Below are positions 16,738 to 24,644 of a stretch of 64,000 nt of DNA, piece after piece. The position numbers and the translations under genes were made by a program. The stretch's first letter is position 1. Each line of letters starts with the position of its first letter. The notes beneath the pieces were generated by a model, which had not been told where the DNA came from, did not search any database, and worked only from the letters and a program-made list of their open reading frames with translations. This stretch comes from Nocardia abscessus (GTDB lineage Bacteria > Actinomycetota > Actinomycetes > Mycobacteriales > Mycobacteriaceae), in contig NZ_JADLQO010000016.1 of assembly GCF_015477775.1 (NCBI RefSeq), positions 62,001-126,000 on the forward strand. Reading direction: 5' to 3'.

Positions 16738-17894
16738 AGGCCCAGTTCCCGTCCGATCAGCATCAGCTGCACCTCCGTCGTCCCCTCGCCGATCTCCAGG
16801 ATCTTGCTGTCGCGATAGTGCCGGGCCACCGGGTATTCGTTCATGAAGCCGTAGCCGCCGAAGATCTGCGTCGCGTCGCGGGCGTTGTCCATGGCGGCCT
16901 CGCTGGCCACCAGCTTGGCGATGGAGGCCTGCTTCTTGAACGGCTTGCCCGCCAGCATCAGCGCCGCCGCGTCGTAGTAGGCGGTGCGGGCGGCGTGCGC
17001 GCGCGCTTCCATCCTGGCGATCTTGAACGCGATGGCCTGGTTGCGCCCGATCGCCTGGCCGAACGCCTCGCGCTCCTTGGCATAGCGCACGCTCTCGTCC
17101 ACACAGCCCTGCGCGGCGCCGACCGAGAGCGCGGCGATGGCGATGCGACCCTCGTCGAGGATGCGCAGGAAGTTCGCGTAGCCGCGCCCGCGCTCGCCGA
17201 GCAGGTTCTCCTCGGGCACGCGCACGTCGGTGAAGCTGAGCGGATGGGTGTCGGAGGCGTTCCAGCCCACCTTGTTGTACGCGGGCTCGGCGACGAAACC
17301 GGGAGTGTCGGCCGGCACCAGGATGGTCGAGATCTCCTTCTTGCCACCGGCTTGCCCGGTCACCGCGGTCACCGTGACGAGCACGGTGATGTCGGTGCCG
17401 GAGTTGGTGATGAACTGCTTGCTGCCGTTGATGATCCATTCACCGCCGTCGGCGACCGCGGTGGTCCTGGTGCCGCCCGCGTCGCTGCCCGCGCCCGGTT
17501 CGGTGAGCCCGAACGCGGCGAGGTTGCGGCCGCTGGTCAGCTGCGGCAACCATTCCTGCTTCTGCTTGTCGTTGCCGAAGCGGAAGATCGGCATCGCGCC
17601 GAGCGAGACACCCGCCTCCAGCGTGATCGCCACGCTCTGGTCGACCTTGCCCAGTTCCTCGAGCGCCAGGCACAACGCGAAGTAGTCCCCGCCCATGCCG
17701 CCGTACTCCTCCGGGAACGGCAGGCCGAACAGGCCCATTTCGGCCATCCCCGCGACCACCTCGTAGGGGAAGGTGTGGTTCGCGTCGTGCTCGGCCGCCA
17801 CCGGAGCGACCACCGACCGTGCGAAGTCGCGCACGGTCAGCGCGAGATCCCGGTACTCCTCCGGCAGCGTGCCGGTGGACAGGAAGTCGGTCAT
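16734..17894 (-). CDS. fadE19: Acyl-CoA dehydrogenase (FadE19-like)
   Basis: 386 aa, full length for an FAD-dependent acyl-CoA dehydrogenase. Motifs are AFGLTEPGAGSDAGGTRT (FAD/substrate segment), ITNSGTDITV, REAFGQAIGRNQAI, QIFGGYGFMNEYPVARHYRD and the C-terminal IGEGTTEV with the catalytic-base Glu. It oxidises a short or branched acyl-CoA, likely isovaleryl-CoA, with electrons passed to ETF. Start and stop overlap the neighbours (ATGA upstream with accA1, GTGA downstream with maoC), so translation is coupled. The exact chain-length preference is not shown by sequence. Confidence 0.93.
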   Translation of the reverse strand: MTDFLSTGTLPEEYRDLALTVRDFARSVVAPVAAEHDANHTFPYEVVAGMAEMGLFGLPFPEEYGGMGGDYFALCLALEELGKVDQSVAITLEAGVSLGAMPIFRFGNDKQKQEWLPQLTSGRNLAAFGLTEPGAGSDAGGTRTTAVADGGEWIINGSKQFITNSGTDITVLVTVTAVTGQAGGKKEISTILVPADTPGFVAEPAYNKVGWNASDTHPLSFTDVRVPEENLLGERGRGYANFLRILDEGRIAIAALSVGAAQGCVDESVRYAKEREAFGQAIGRNQAIAFKIARMEARAHAARTAYYDAAALMLAGKPFKKQASIAKLVASEAAMDNARDATQIFGGYGFMNEYPVARHYRDSKILEIGEGTTEVQLMLIGRELGL

Positions 17895-19951
17895 GTGGGG
17901 ATTCCTTCTCGTTCGGCCTGTTCGGCGGGGTTCGTTGCGGCCTGCGCGACGACGCGCGCCAGCACTTGGTCGAGGCGCACCTGGGCGCCCGGCTCGACCA
18001 GTAGTTCCACGGTTCCGGCGACCGGCGCGGTGAGCGAGTGTTCCATCTTCATCGCCTCCACGATGACCACCGGATCGCCCGCGGCGACGGCGGCGCCCGA
18101 AGCCACCGGTACCGCGATCACCGAGCCCGGCATGGGGGAGCGGATCTCGGCGTCTCCCACGTGCTCGTCACCGCCGCGCACGTTGACCTCGGCCACTTCG
18201 CGCAGCGCCGCGATGCCGGACGGTCCGGCCACCCACAGCAGGCCCTCGTGTTCGGCGGCCCGGTAGGTGCGGCGCAGCCCGTCCAGGGTCAGGGTGAGCA
18301 CGCCCGCATAGCGATCGGAAGCGGTGAAGGTCGCGGTCAGCGAGCGGGTTTCGCCCTCGCCCACCCGCACCGCGCCGCCGTCGGGCGTGCTCGAGATGTA
18401 GACGTGCTCGATCCGCTCGCCGCCCGCGAGCCGGATCGGTGTGGGCGCGGCGGCCCCGATCCGCCAGCCGGACGGGATCTCCCAGGGATCGCGCGGCGTG
18501 GCAGGCCAGCGGCGCAGCCAGTGCCAGGCCGCCGCGGCGGCGAACTCGTCGTCGCCGATGGCGGCGGGACGGAAGTCGGCCACTCGCCGGTCCAGCAGGC
18601 CGGTGTCCAGTCGTCCCTCGGCCACGTCCGGATCGGCCAGCAGGAAGCGCAGGAATTCGATATTGCCGGTCACGCCGAGCAGCACGGTGTCGGCCAGCGC
18701 CCGATCGAGTTTCGCGAGCGCGGCGGAGCGGTCACCGGCGTGCGCGATGACCTTCGACAGCATCGGGTCGTAGTCGCTGCCGACGTGCGTGCCGATCCGC
18801 AGGCCGGAATCGACCCGCACCCCGTGACCCTCGGGCTCGTCGAGGTCGAGCACGGTGCCGCCGGTGGGCAGGAACCCGCGCCCGGGGTCCTCGGCGTACA
18901 CCCGGGCCTCGATCGCGTGCCCCACCATCCGGATGTCGTCCTGGGCCACCGCCAGCTTCTGCCCGGCCGCCACCCGGACTTGGCATTCCACCAGGTCGAC
19001 GCCGGTGACCAGTTCGGTCACCGGATGCTCCACTTGCAGGCGGGTGTTCATCTCCATGAAGAAGAACTCGTCGGGCCGGTCGGCGGAGACGATGAACTCC
19101 ACGGTGCCCGCGCCCACGTAGTCCACGCTGCGCGCGGTGTTGCAGGCGGCGGCGCCGATCCTGGCCCTGGTGGCCGCGTCCAGCAGCGGGGAGGGGGCCT
19201 CCTCGATCACCTTCTGGTGGCGGCGCTGCAAGCTGCATTCGCGTTCGCCCAGGTGCAGCACGTTGCCGAACTGGTCGGCCAGGATCTGCACCTCGATGTG
19301 CCGCGGCCGGCTGACGAACCGTTCCAGGAACAGCGTGTCGTCACCGAACGCGGCGGCCGCCTCCCGCCGGGCGCTGCGCAGCGCCTCCGGCAGCCGCGCC
19401 GGATCGTCCACCCGGCGCATGCCCTTGCCTCCACCGCCCGCGGACGGCTTGACCAGCACCGGGTAGCCGACTTCGGCGGCCGCGGCGATCAGCTCGTCGT
19501 CGGTGAGGCCGGGTGTGGCGATGCCGGGCACCACCGGGACGCCGAACGCGGCGACGGTGTTCTTCGCGGTGATCTTGTCGCCCATCACCTCGATGGCGCG
19601 GGCAGGCGGGCCGAGGAAGACGATGCCCGCCTCGGCCAGCGCGGCGGCGAAAGCGGCGTTCTCCGAGAGGAACCCGTAGCCGGGGTGGACCGCTTGCGCG
19701 CCGGTGCGCACGGCGGCGGCCACCACCCGGTCGATCGCGAGGTAGCTCTCCCGCGCGGGGGCCGGGCCGAGGCGCACCGCCGTGTCGGCTTCGTGGACAT
19801 GCCGGGCGTCGGCGTCGGCATCGCTGTAGACGGCCACCGAGCGGATGCCCAAGGCGCGCAGTGTGCGGATCACCCGCACCGCGATCTCGCCGCGGTTGGC
19901 GACCAGCACGGTGTCGAATCCGACCGGAACAGATCTGTTCAGCATCGCCAT
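17891..19951 (-). CDS. accA1: Biotin-dependent acyl-CoA carboxylase alpha subunit (BC-BCCP)
   Basis: 686 aa. The biotin carboxylase domain begins FDTVLVANRGEIAVRVIRT. It contains the ATP-grasp loop KPSAGGGGKGM, RHIEVQILAD, GERECSLQRRHQK and MNTRLQVEHPVTE. A linker is followed by the C-terminal BCCP with biotinyl Lys635 in EAMKMEH. It is the homologue of AccA1, which with AccD1 forms 3-methylcrotonyl-CoA carboxylase in mycobacteria, the third step of leucine breakdown. ATG 19951 overlaps the accD1 stop in TGATG; the longer upstream open frame is antisense-free shadow of accD1. Confidence 0.95.
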   Translation of the reverse strand: MAMLNRSVPVGFDTVLVANRGEIAVRVIRTLRALGIRSVAVYSDADADARHVHEADTAVRLGPAPARESYLAIDRVVAAAVRTGAQAVHPGYGFLSENAAFAAALAEAGIVFLGPPARAIEVMGDKITAKNTVAAFGVPVVPGIATPGLTDDELIAAAAEVGYPVLVKPSAGGGGKGMRRVDDPARLPEALRSARREAAAAFGDDTLFLERFVSRPRHIEVQILADQFGNVLHLGERECSLQRRHQKVIEEAPSPLLDAATRARIGAAACNTARSVDYVGAGTVEFIVSADRPDEFFFMEMNTRLQVEHPVTELVTGVDLVECQVRVAAGQKLAVAQDDIRMVGHAIEARVYAEDPGRGFLPTGGTVLDLDEPEGHGVRVDSGLRIGTHVGSDYDPMLSKVIAHAGDRSAALAKLDRALADTVLLGVTGNIEFLRFLLADPDVAEGRLDTGLLDRRVADFRPAAIGDDEFAAAAAWHWLRRWPATPRDPWEIPSGWRIGAAAPTPIRLAGGERIEHVYISSTPDGGAVRVGEGETRSLTATFTASDRYAGVLTLTLDGLRRTYRAAEHEGLLWVAGPSGIAALREVAEVNVRGGDEHVGDAEIRSPMPGSVIAVPVASGAAVAAGDPVVIVEAMKMEHSLTAPVAGTVELLVEPGAQVRLDQVLARVVAQAATNPAEQAEREGIPT

Positions 19952-21549
19952 CACATCCGGAAAACGCCGTAGGAAACGGGTTCGAGCGGGGCCTGCGCGC
20001 ACACCGACAGCGCCAGCCCGAGCACGGTTCTGGTGTCGGCGGGATCGATGACTCCGTCGTCCCACAACCGGGCGGTCGCGTAGTAGGGGTTGCCCTGGCT
20101 TTCGTACTGCTCCCGGATCGGGGCCTTGAACGCTTCCTCGGCTGCCTCCGACCAGGGTTGCCCGCTGCTGTCGAGCTGATCGCCGCGCACCGTCGACAGC
20201 ACTGCCGCCGCCTGCTCGCCGCCCATCACCGAGATCCGGGCGTTCGGCCACATCCACAGGAATCGCGGCGAATACGCGCGCCCGCACATCGAGTAGTTGC
20301 CCGCGCCGTAGGAGCCGCCGATCACGACGGTGAGCTTCGGCACCCGCGCGCAGGCCACCGCGGTGACCATCTTCGCGCCGTGCTTGGCGATGCCCCCCGC
20401 CTCGTAGTCGCGGCCGACCATGAAGCCGGTGATGTTCTGCAGGAACAGCAGCGGAATACTGCGCTTGTCGCACAGCTCGATGAAATGCGCGCCCTTCATG
20501 GCGGATTCGCTGAACAGCACGCCGTTGTTGGCGACGATGCCCACCGGATGCCCGTGGATGTGCGCGAAACCGGTGACCAGGGTCTTGCCGTATTCGGCTT
20601 TGAACTCGTGGAAGCCGCTCGCGCCCTCGGGTGTGCCGTCGACCAGGCGGTGGATCACCTCGCGTACGTCGTACGGGGTGCGCAGATCCACCGGCACCAC
20701 GTCGTAGAGCTCGGATTCCGGCGCGGCGGGCGCGATGACGGGCCGGACGTCCCACGGCACCGGAGTACGCGGTCCGAGCGTGGCCACGATGCGGCGCACG
20801 ATGCGCAGCGCGTCCTGGTCGTCCTCGGCCAGGTGGTCGGTGACGCCCGAGGTGCGCGAGTGCAGCTCGCCGCCGCCGAGTTCCTCGGCCGTGACCACCT
20901 CACCGGTCGCGGCCTTCACCAGCGGCGGGCCGCCGAGGAAGATGGTGCCCTGGTTGCGCACGATCACGGCCTCGTCGCTCATCGCCGGCACGTAGGCGCC
21001 ACCGGCGGTGCACGAGCCGAGCACCGCGGCGATCTGCGGAATGCCTCTGGCGCTCATGGTGGCCTGGTTGTAGAAGATGCGCCCGAAGTGCTCCCGGTCG
21101 GGGAACACCTCGTCCTGGCGCGGCAGGTACGCGCCGCCGGAGTCGACCAGGTACACGCACGGCAATCGGTTCTGCGACGCGATCTCCTGCGCGCGCAGAT
21201 GCTTCTTCACCGTCATCGGGTAGTAGGTGCCGCCCTTGACCGTCGCGTCGTTGGCCACGATCACGCACTCGCGCCCGGACACTCGCCCGATCCCGGTGAT
21301 GATCCCCGCGCCGGGGGACTCGTCGCCGTACATCCCGGTCGCGGCCAGCGGGGACAGCTCGAGGAACGGGCTCCCCGGGTCCAGCAACTGGTCCACGCGC
21401 TGCCGGGGCAGCAGTTTGCCGCGCGCGACGTGGCGCTCGCGCGCCTTCGCGGGCCCGCCGAGCGCCGCGGCGGTCAGCCGGGCGCGCAGGTCGTCGACCA
21501 ACGCCGCGTGCGCGGCGCGGTTGCCGACGGCCTCTTCGGTAACGGTCAT
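19951..21549 (-). CDS. accD1: Acyl-CoA carboxylase beta (carboxyltransferase) subunit
   Basis: A 532-aa carboxyltransferase that moves CO2 from biotin to the acyl-CoA, probably 3-methylcrotonyl-CoA. Motifs are RQRVDQLLDPGSPFLELS, NDATVKGGTYYPMTVKKH, GSCTAGGAYVPAMSDEAV, GVLFSESAMKGAHFIELC, NITGFMVGRDYEAGGIAK and WPNARISVMGGEQAA, which are the MCC-beta type rather than the propionyl-CoA type. ATG 21549 heads the operon and faces the divergent TetR gene across 93 bases with a candidate operator. The longer open frame to 22092 runs antisense to tetR and is not used. Confidence 0.95.
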   Translation of the reverse strand: MTVTEEAVGNRAAHAALVDDLRARLTAAALGGPAKARERHVARGKLLPRQRVDQLLDPGSPFLELSPLAATGMYGDESPGAGIITGIGRVSGRECVIVANDATVKGGTYYPMTVKKHLRAQEIASQNRLPCVYLVDSGGAYLPRQDEVFPDREHFGRIFYNQATMSARGIPQIAAVLGSCTAGGAYVPAMSDEAVIVRNQGTIFLGGPPLVKAATGEVVTAEELGGGELHSRTSGVTDHLAEDDQDALRIVRRIVATLGPRTPVPWDVRPVIAPAAPESELYDVVPVDLRTPYDVREVIHRLVDGTPEGASGFHEFKAEYGKTLVTGFAHIHGHPVGIVANNGVLFSESAMKGAHFIELCDKRSIPLLFLQNITGFMVGRDYEAGGIAKHGAKMVTAVACARVPKLTVVIGGSYGAGNYSMCGRAYSPRFLWMWPNARISVMGGEQAAAVLSTVRGDQLDSSGQPWSEAAEEAFKAPIREQYESQGNPYYATARLWDDGVIDPADTRTVLGLALSVCAQAPLEPVSYGVFRM

Positions 21550-21580
21550 CACGCCATCCTGTCGTCCAGTTAGTCGACGG

Positions 21581-21598
21581 TAACTGAAATTCAGGTTA
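21581..21598. promoter_or_regulatory. Candidate TetR operator in the accD1-tetR divergent promoter
   Basis: TAACTGAAATTCAGGTTA is an imperfect 18-bp palindrome (TAACCTGAA half-site type) centred in the 93-bp spacer between divergent accD1 and tetR. Position and symmetry suggest it is the site through which the TetR protein controls the leucine operon and itself. Confidence 0.6.
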
Positions 21599-21642
21599 GT
21601 GTTGATTAACCGAGATGTCCAGGTCGGCGGGAAGGAACGCGT

Positions 21643-22236
21643 GTGACCAGTGCCGAATCCGTCGCGCCCACGCGTCGTGAGCAATTGAAGGCGCAACGAA
21701 GGGCGCAACTGCTGGAAGCCGGGGCGCGGTTGATCGCCGATCGCGGCTTCCTCGGCATGCGCTTGGACGACCTGGGCGCCGCCGTCGGCATCAGCGGCCC
21801 CGCGGTCTACCGGCACTTCCCCAACAAGGAGGCGCTGCTGGTCGAGCTGCTGGTCGGAGTGAGCCAGCGCCTGCTCGACGGCGGCACGGCGGTGGTGGCG
21901 AGCGCGGACTCCGCCGAGCGGGCGCTCGCCGGGCTGGTCGACCATCACCTGGACTTCGCGCTCGGTGAACCGGAGTTGATCCGCATCCAGGACCGCGACC
22001 TGGACAACGTGCCCGCCGCCGCCCGCCGCGAGATCCGCCGCACCCAGCGCCGATACGTGGAGATCTGGGTGGGCGTGCTGCGCGAGCTGCATCCGGAACT
22101 ACCCGAGGAGACGGCGCGGGTGCAGGCCCACGCCGCCTTCGGCCTGATCAACTCCACCCCGCACAGCGCGGGCAACGCGACCGCTGCCCGGGCCCGTCCG
22201 GTGCTGCGCAGGATGGCGCTGACCGCCCTCGGGTGA
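21643..22236 (+). CDS. TetR-family regulator of the leucine/acyl-CoA operon
   Basis: 197 aa from GTG 21643. The HTH spans about residues 20-65 (LLEAGARLIADRGFLGMRLD, then ISGPAVYRHFPNKEALL). The C-terminal domain carries the TetR_C pattern DHHLDFALGEPELIRIQDRD. It is the positional homologue of Rv2506, divergent from accD1. It probably represses the accD1-accA1-fadE19-maoC-citE-aacS unit and releases it on binding an acyl-CoA intermediate. The regulatory role is inferred from divergence and the palindrome between the genes. Confidence 0.9.
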   Translation: MTSAESVAPTRREQLKAQRRAQLLEAGARLIADRGFLGMRLDDLGAAVGISGPAVYRHFPNKEALLVELLVGVSQRLLDGGTAVVASADSAERALAGLVDHHLDFALGEPELIRIQDRDLDNVPAAARREIRRTQRRYVEIWVGVLRELHPELPEETARVQAHAAFGLINSTPHSAGNATAARARPVLRRMALTALG

Positions 22237-22244
22237 GCGCGCCC

Positions 22245-22991
22245 TCATCGCGCGCTCCATCCGCCGTCCATCGTGTAGGCCCCGCCGGTGACCATGGCCG
22301 CCTTCGGCGAGGCAAGCCAGCTCACCAGCGCCGCGACCTCCTCCGGCTCGACAAGGCGCTTGATCGCGCTCTCGGTGAGCAGGATCTTCTCCACCACTTC
22401 CTGTTCGGGCACGCCGTGGGCCCTGGCCTGGTCGGCGATCTGCTTGTCCACCAGCGGCGTGCGCACGTAGCCCGGGTTGACGCAGTTGCTCGTCACGCCG
22501 TGCGGGCCGCCCTCCAGCGCGGTGACCTTCGACAGCCCCTCCAGCCCGTGCTTGGCCGTCACGTAGGCGACCTTGTATTCGGAGGCGCGCAGGCCGTGCA
22601 CCGAGGAGATGTTGACGACGCGTCCCCAGCCCTGCCGGTACATGTGCGGCAGGGCCGCGCGCACCAGCAGGAACGGCGCCTCGACCATCAGCGCGAGCAG
22701 ATCGCGGAACCGCTGCGGCGCGAACTCCTCGATCGGGCTGATGTGCTGCACCCCGGCGTTGTTCACCAGGATGTCGATGTCGAGTTCCAGCTGCTCGAGC
22801 GACGCGACGTCGAGCAGATCCACCGCCCACGACTTGCCGCCCAGTTCGGAGGCCACGGCTTTCGCGCCGACCTCGTCGACGTCGGCCACCGTGACGGTGG
22901 CGCCGCGCGCCGCGAGCGCACGGGCGCACGCTGCGCCGATACCGCTCGCGCCGCCGGTGACCAGGGCGCTGCGTCCCGCCAGATCGCTCAT
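22245..22991 (-). CDS. 3-hydroxybutyrate dehydrogenase (SDR)
   Basis: A 248-aa classical short-chain dehydrogenase. The nucleotide-binding motif is TGGASGIGAACARAL, then LVNNAGVQHISPIEEF, the catalytic Ser in VNISSVHGL and Tyr-x3-Lys in YVTAKHG, followed by CVNPGYVRTPLVDKQI. The HIS-PIEEF and VDKQI segments are typical of D-3-hydroxybutyrate dehydrogenases, which interconvert 3-hydroxybutyrate and acetoacetate with NAD. The ATG overlaps the transporter stop in ATGA, so the two are co-translated. Acetoacetate produced here could be activated by AacS encoded 8 kb away. Confidence 0.9.
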   Translation of the reverse strand: MSDLAGRSALVTGGASGIGAACARALAARGATVTVADVDEVGAKAVASELGGKSWAVDLLDVASLEQLELDIDILVNNAGVQHISPIEEFAPQRFRDLLALMVEAPFLLVRAALPHMYRQGWGRVVNISSVHGLRASEYKVAYVTAKHGLEGLSKVTALEGGPHGVTSNCVNPGYVRTPLVDKQIADQARAHGVPEQEVVEKILLTESAIKRLVEPEEVAALVSWLASPKAAMVTGGAYTMDGGWSAR

Positions 22992-24373
22992 CGCACGGTC
23001 ACTTCGGCTCGCGCGCCGAGGCTTTGGGCGTCGGCGTGATCGATGCTTTCCAAGTTCAGTCCCTTCGTCTCTCGCGCGAACAGCACAGCGATCGCGCTCA
23101 CCGCCGCCGCGCCCGCCAAGTACCAGGCGATCGGCACCGCCGAGTGGTAGGTGTTCAGCAGCCGGACGGCGATGATCGGCGCCAGCGAGCCGGCCACGAT
23201 CGAGGTCACCTGATAGCCGAGGGACACCCCGGAATAGCGCATCCGGGTGGGGAACATCTCGGCCATGATCGCGGGCTGCCCGGCGTACATGAAGGCGTGG
23301 AAGATCAGGCCGATGATGATGGCGGACATGATGATCGCGTTGTGGCCGCTGTCCATCATCGGGAAGGCGAAGAAGCCCCAGGTGCCCGCGGTCAGCGCGC
23401 CGATCAGATAGACCGGTCGTCTGCCGAACCGGTCGGACAGGTTGCCCACCAGCGGGATCGTCACGAAGTGCACCGCGTGCGCGGCGAGCAGCCACCACAG
23501 GATCACCTGGGTGTCCGCGTGCACCTCCACCTTCAAATAGGTGATCGTGAACGTGACCACCAGGTAGTACATGACGTTCTCGCCGAACCGCAGGCCCATC
23601 GCGGTGAGCACGCCGCGCGGGTAGCGGCGCAGCACCTCGACCACGCTCAGCGAAGTGGCCTTGATCTGCTCGGCTTCCTGCTGCGCCGCGACGAAGATGG
23701 GTGCGTCGGTGATCTTCGTGCGGATGTAGTAGCCGACCAGCACCACCACCGCCGACAGCCAGAACGCCACACGCCAGCCCCAGCCGAGGAACGCCTCGTC
23801 CGACAGCGTGGAGGTGAGCACCAGCAGCACCACCGTCGCCAGCAGGTTGCCCGCGGGCACGCCCGCCTGCGGCCAGCTCGCCCAGAAGCCGCGGCTGCGG
23901 CTCGGGCTGTGCTCGGCGACCAGCAGCACCGCGCCGCCCCATTCCCCGCCGACCGCGAAACCCTGGATGAAGCGCAGCGTCACCAGCAGTGCGGGGGCCC
24001 AGTAACCGATCTGCCCGAAGGTCGGCAGGCAGCCCATCAGGAACGTCGCGCTGCCCACCAGGATCAGGCTGAATTGCAGCAGCTTCTTGCGGCCGTACTT
24101 GTCGCCGAAATGCCCGAAGACCACGCCGCCGAGCGGGCGCGCCGCGAAACCGACCGCGTAGGTCACGAACGCGGCGAGGATGGCGTCCAGATCGCTGGTG
24201 TCCTTGGCGAAGAACACCTTGCTGAACACCAGCGTGGCGGCGGTGCCGTAGAGGAAGAACTCGTACCACTCCACGACCGTGCCCGCCATCGACGCGGCCA
24301 CCACGCGGCGCAAACCGCTGGTCGTCCCGCCCCGATCCTCCGCCGGTGTCGCTCCGGCGCTGTGCTCCCTCAT
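22988..24373 (-). CDS. MHS-family MFS metabolite:H+ symporter
   Basis: A 461-aa, 12-helix transporter. The MHS signature begins ASMAGTVVEWYEFFLYGTAA. It continues with ARPLGGVVFGHFGDKYGRKK (loop 2-3 motif), ALLVTLRFIQGFAVGGEWGG and FGENVMYYLVVTFTITYLKV, with a second GNLSDRFGRRPVYLIGA motif between helices 8 and 9. ATG 24373 is preceded by AAGGAG. Family members import carboxylates such as shikimate, ketoglutarate or betaine. Coupling to 3-hydroxybutyrate dehydrogenase suggests uptake of 3-hydroxybutyrate or acetoacetate, which is inference. Two inverted-repeat sites lie upstream. Confidence 0.92.
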   Translation of the reverse strand: MREHSAGATPAEDRGGTTSGLRRVVAASMAGTVVEWYEFFLYGTAATLVFSKVFFAKDTSDLDAILAAFVTYAVGFAARPLGGVVFGHFGDKYGRKKLLQFSLILVGSATFLMGCLPTFGQIGYWAPALLVTLRFIQGFAVGGEWGGAVLLVAEHSPSRSRGFWASWPQAGVPAGNLLATVVLLVLTSTLSDEAFLGWGWRVAFWLSAVVVLVGYYIRTKITDAPIFVAAQQEAEQIKATSLSVVEVLRRYPRGVLTAMGLRFGENVMYYLVVTFTITYLKVEVHADTQVILWWLLAAHAVHFVTIPLVGNLSDRFGRRPVYLIGALTAGTWGFFAFPMMDSGHNAIIMSAIIIGLIFHAFMYAGQPAIMAEMFPTRMRYSGVSLGYQVTSIVAGSLAPIIAVRLLNTYHSAVPIAWYLAGAAAVSAIAVLFARETKGLNLESIDHADAQSLGARAEVTVR

Positions 24374-24437
24374 CGCGCTACTCCTTCGTGCCCGGGGCCA
24401 CACTTCGGACTCGATGTGACGGCCCACACATGCTCGG

Positions 24438-24458
24438 CTGCACCGAGTATTGGTGCAG
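24438..24458. promoter_or_regulatory. Inverted repeat CTGCACC-N7-GGTGCAG upstream of the MHS transporter
   Basis: Perfect 7-bp arms with a 7-nt spacer lie 65 to 85 bases upstream of the transporter start. Spacing and symmetry fit a dimeric regulator such as LysR or TetR. It shares CTGC...GCAG outer ends with the second site at 24496. Confidence 0.55.
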
Positions 24459-24495
24459 ACGATTGGCGTCGCAATGACCATTAGTGCAGTTCAGG

Positions 24496-24513
24496 TCTGC
24501 AAAGATGCAGATA
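24496..24513. promoter_or_regulatory. Shared 18-bp site TCTGCAAAGATGCAGATA, copy 1
   Basis: The site has CTGC-N6-GCAG symmetry and lies about 125 bases upstream of the MHS transporter gene. It is identical at 17 of 18 positions to the site at 26481-26498, which ends on the first base of the LysR start codon. A common LysR-controlled site is the simplest reading. Confidence 0.6.
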
Positions 24514-24644
24514 CGGGCTGCGCTGCACCAGCATTCGGGCTGATGGCGGCACGCGTTCACGGGAGACAGAACGGCGCGGATCCGGACTTCGCCCGGCGCG
24601 CGTCTACTCGGCGACGACCGCGACCGGTCCGGCGGCGAAGAACT

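Noticed and set aside
17891..20755. Minus-strand 954-codon frame extending accA1 into accD1
   Set aside because: The first 268 codons are an out-of-frame reading of accD1; the true accA1 start overlaps the accD1 stop.
22245..24269. Minus-strand 674-codon frame joining the transporter region to 3-hydroxybutyrate dehydrogenase
   Set aside because: The dehydrogenase frame happens to stay open upstream; the real transporter is in another frame with all MFS motifs, and the two overlap at ATGA.
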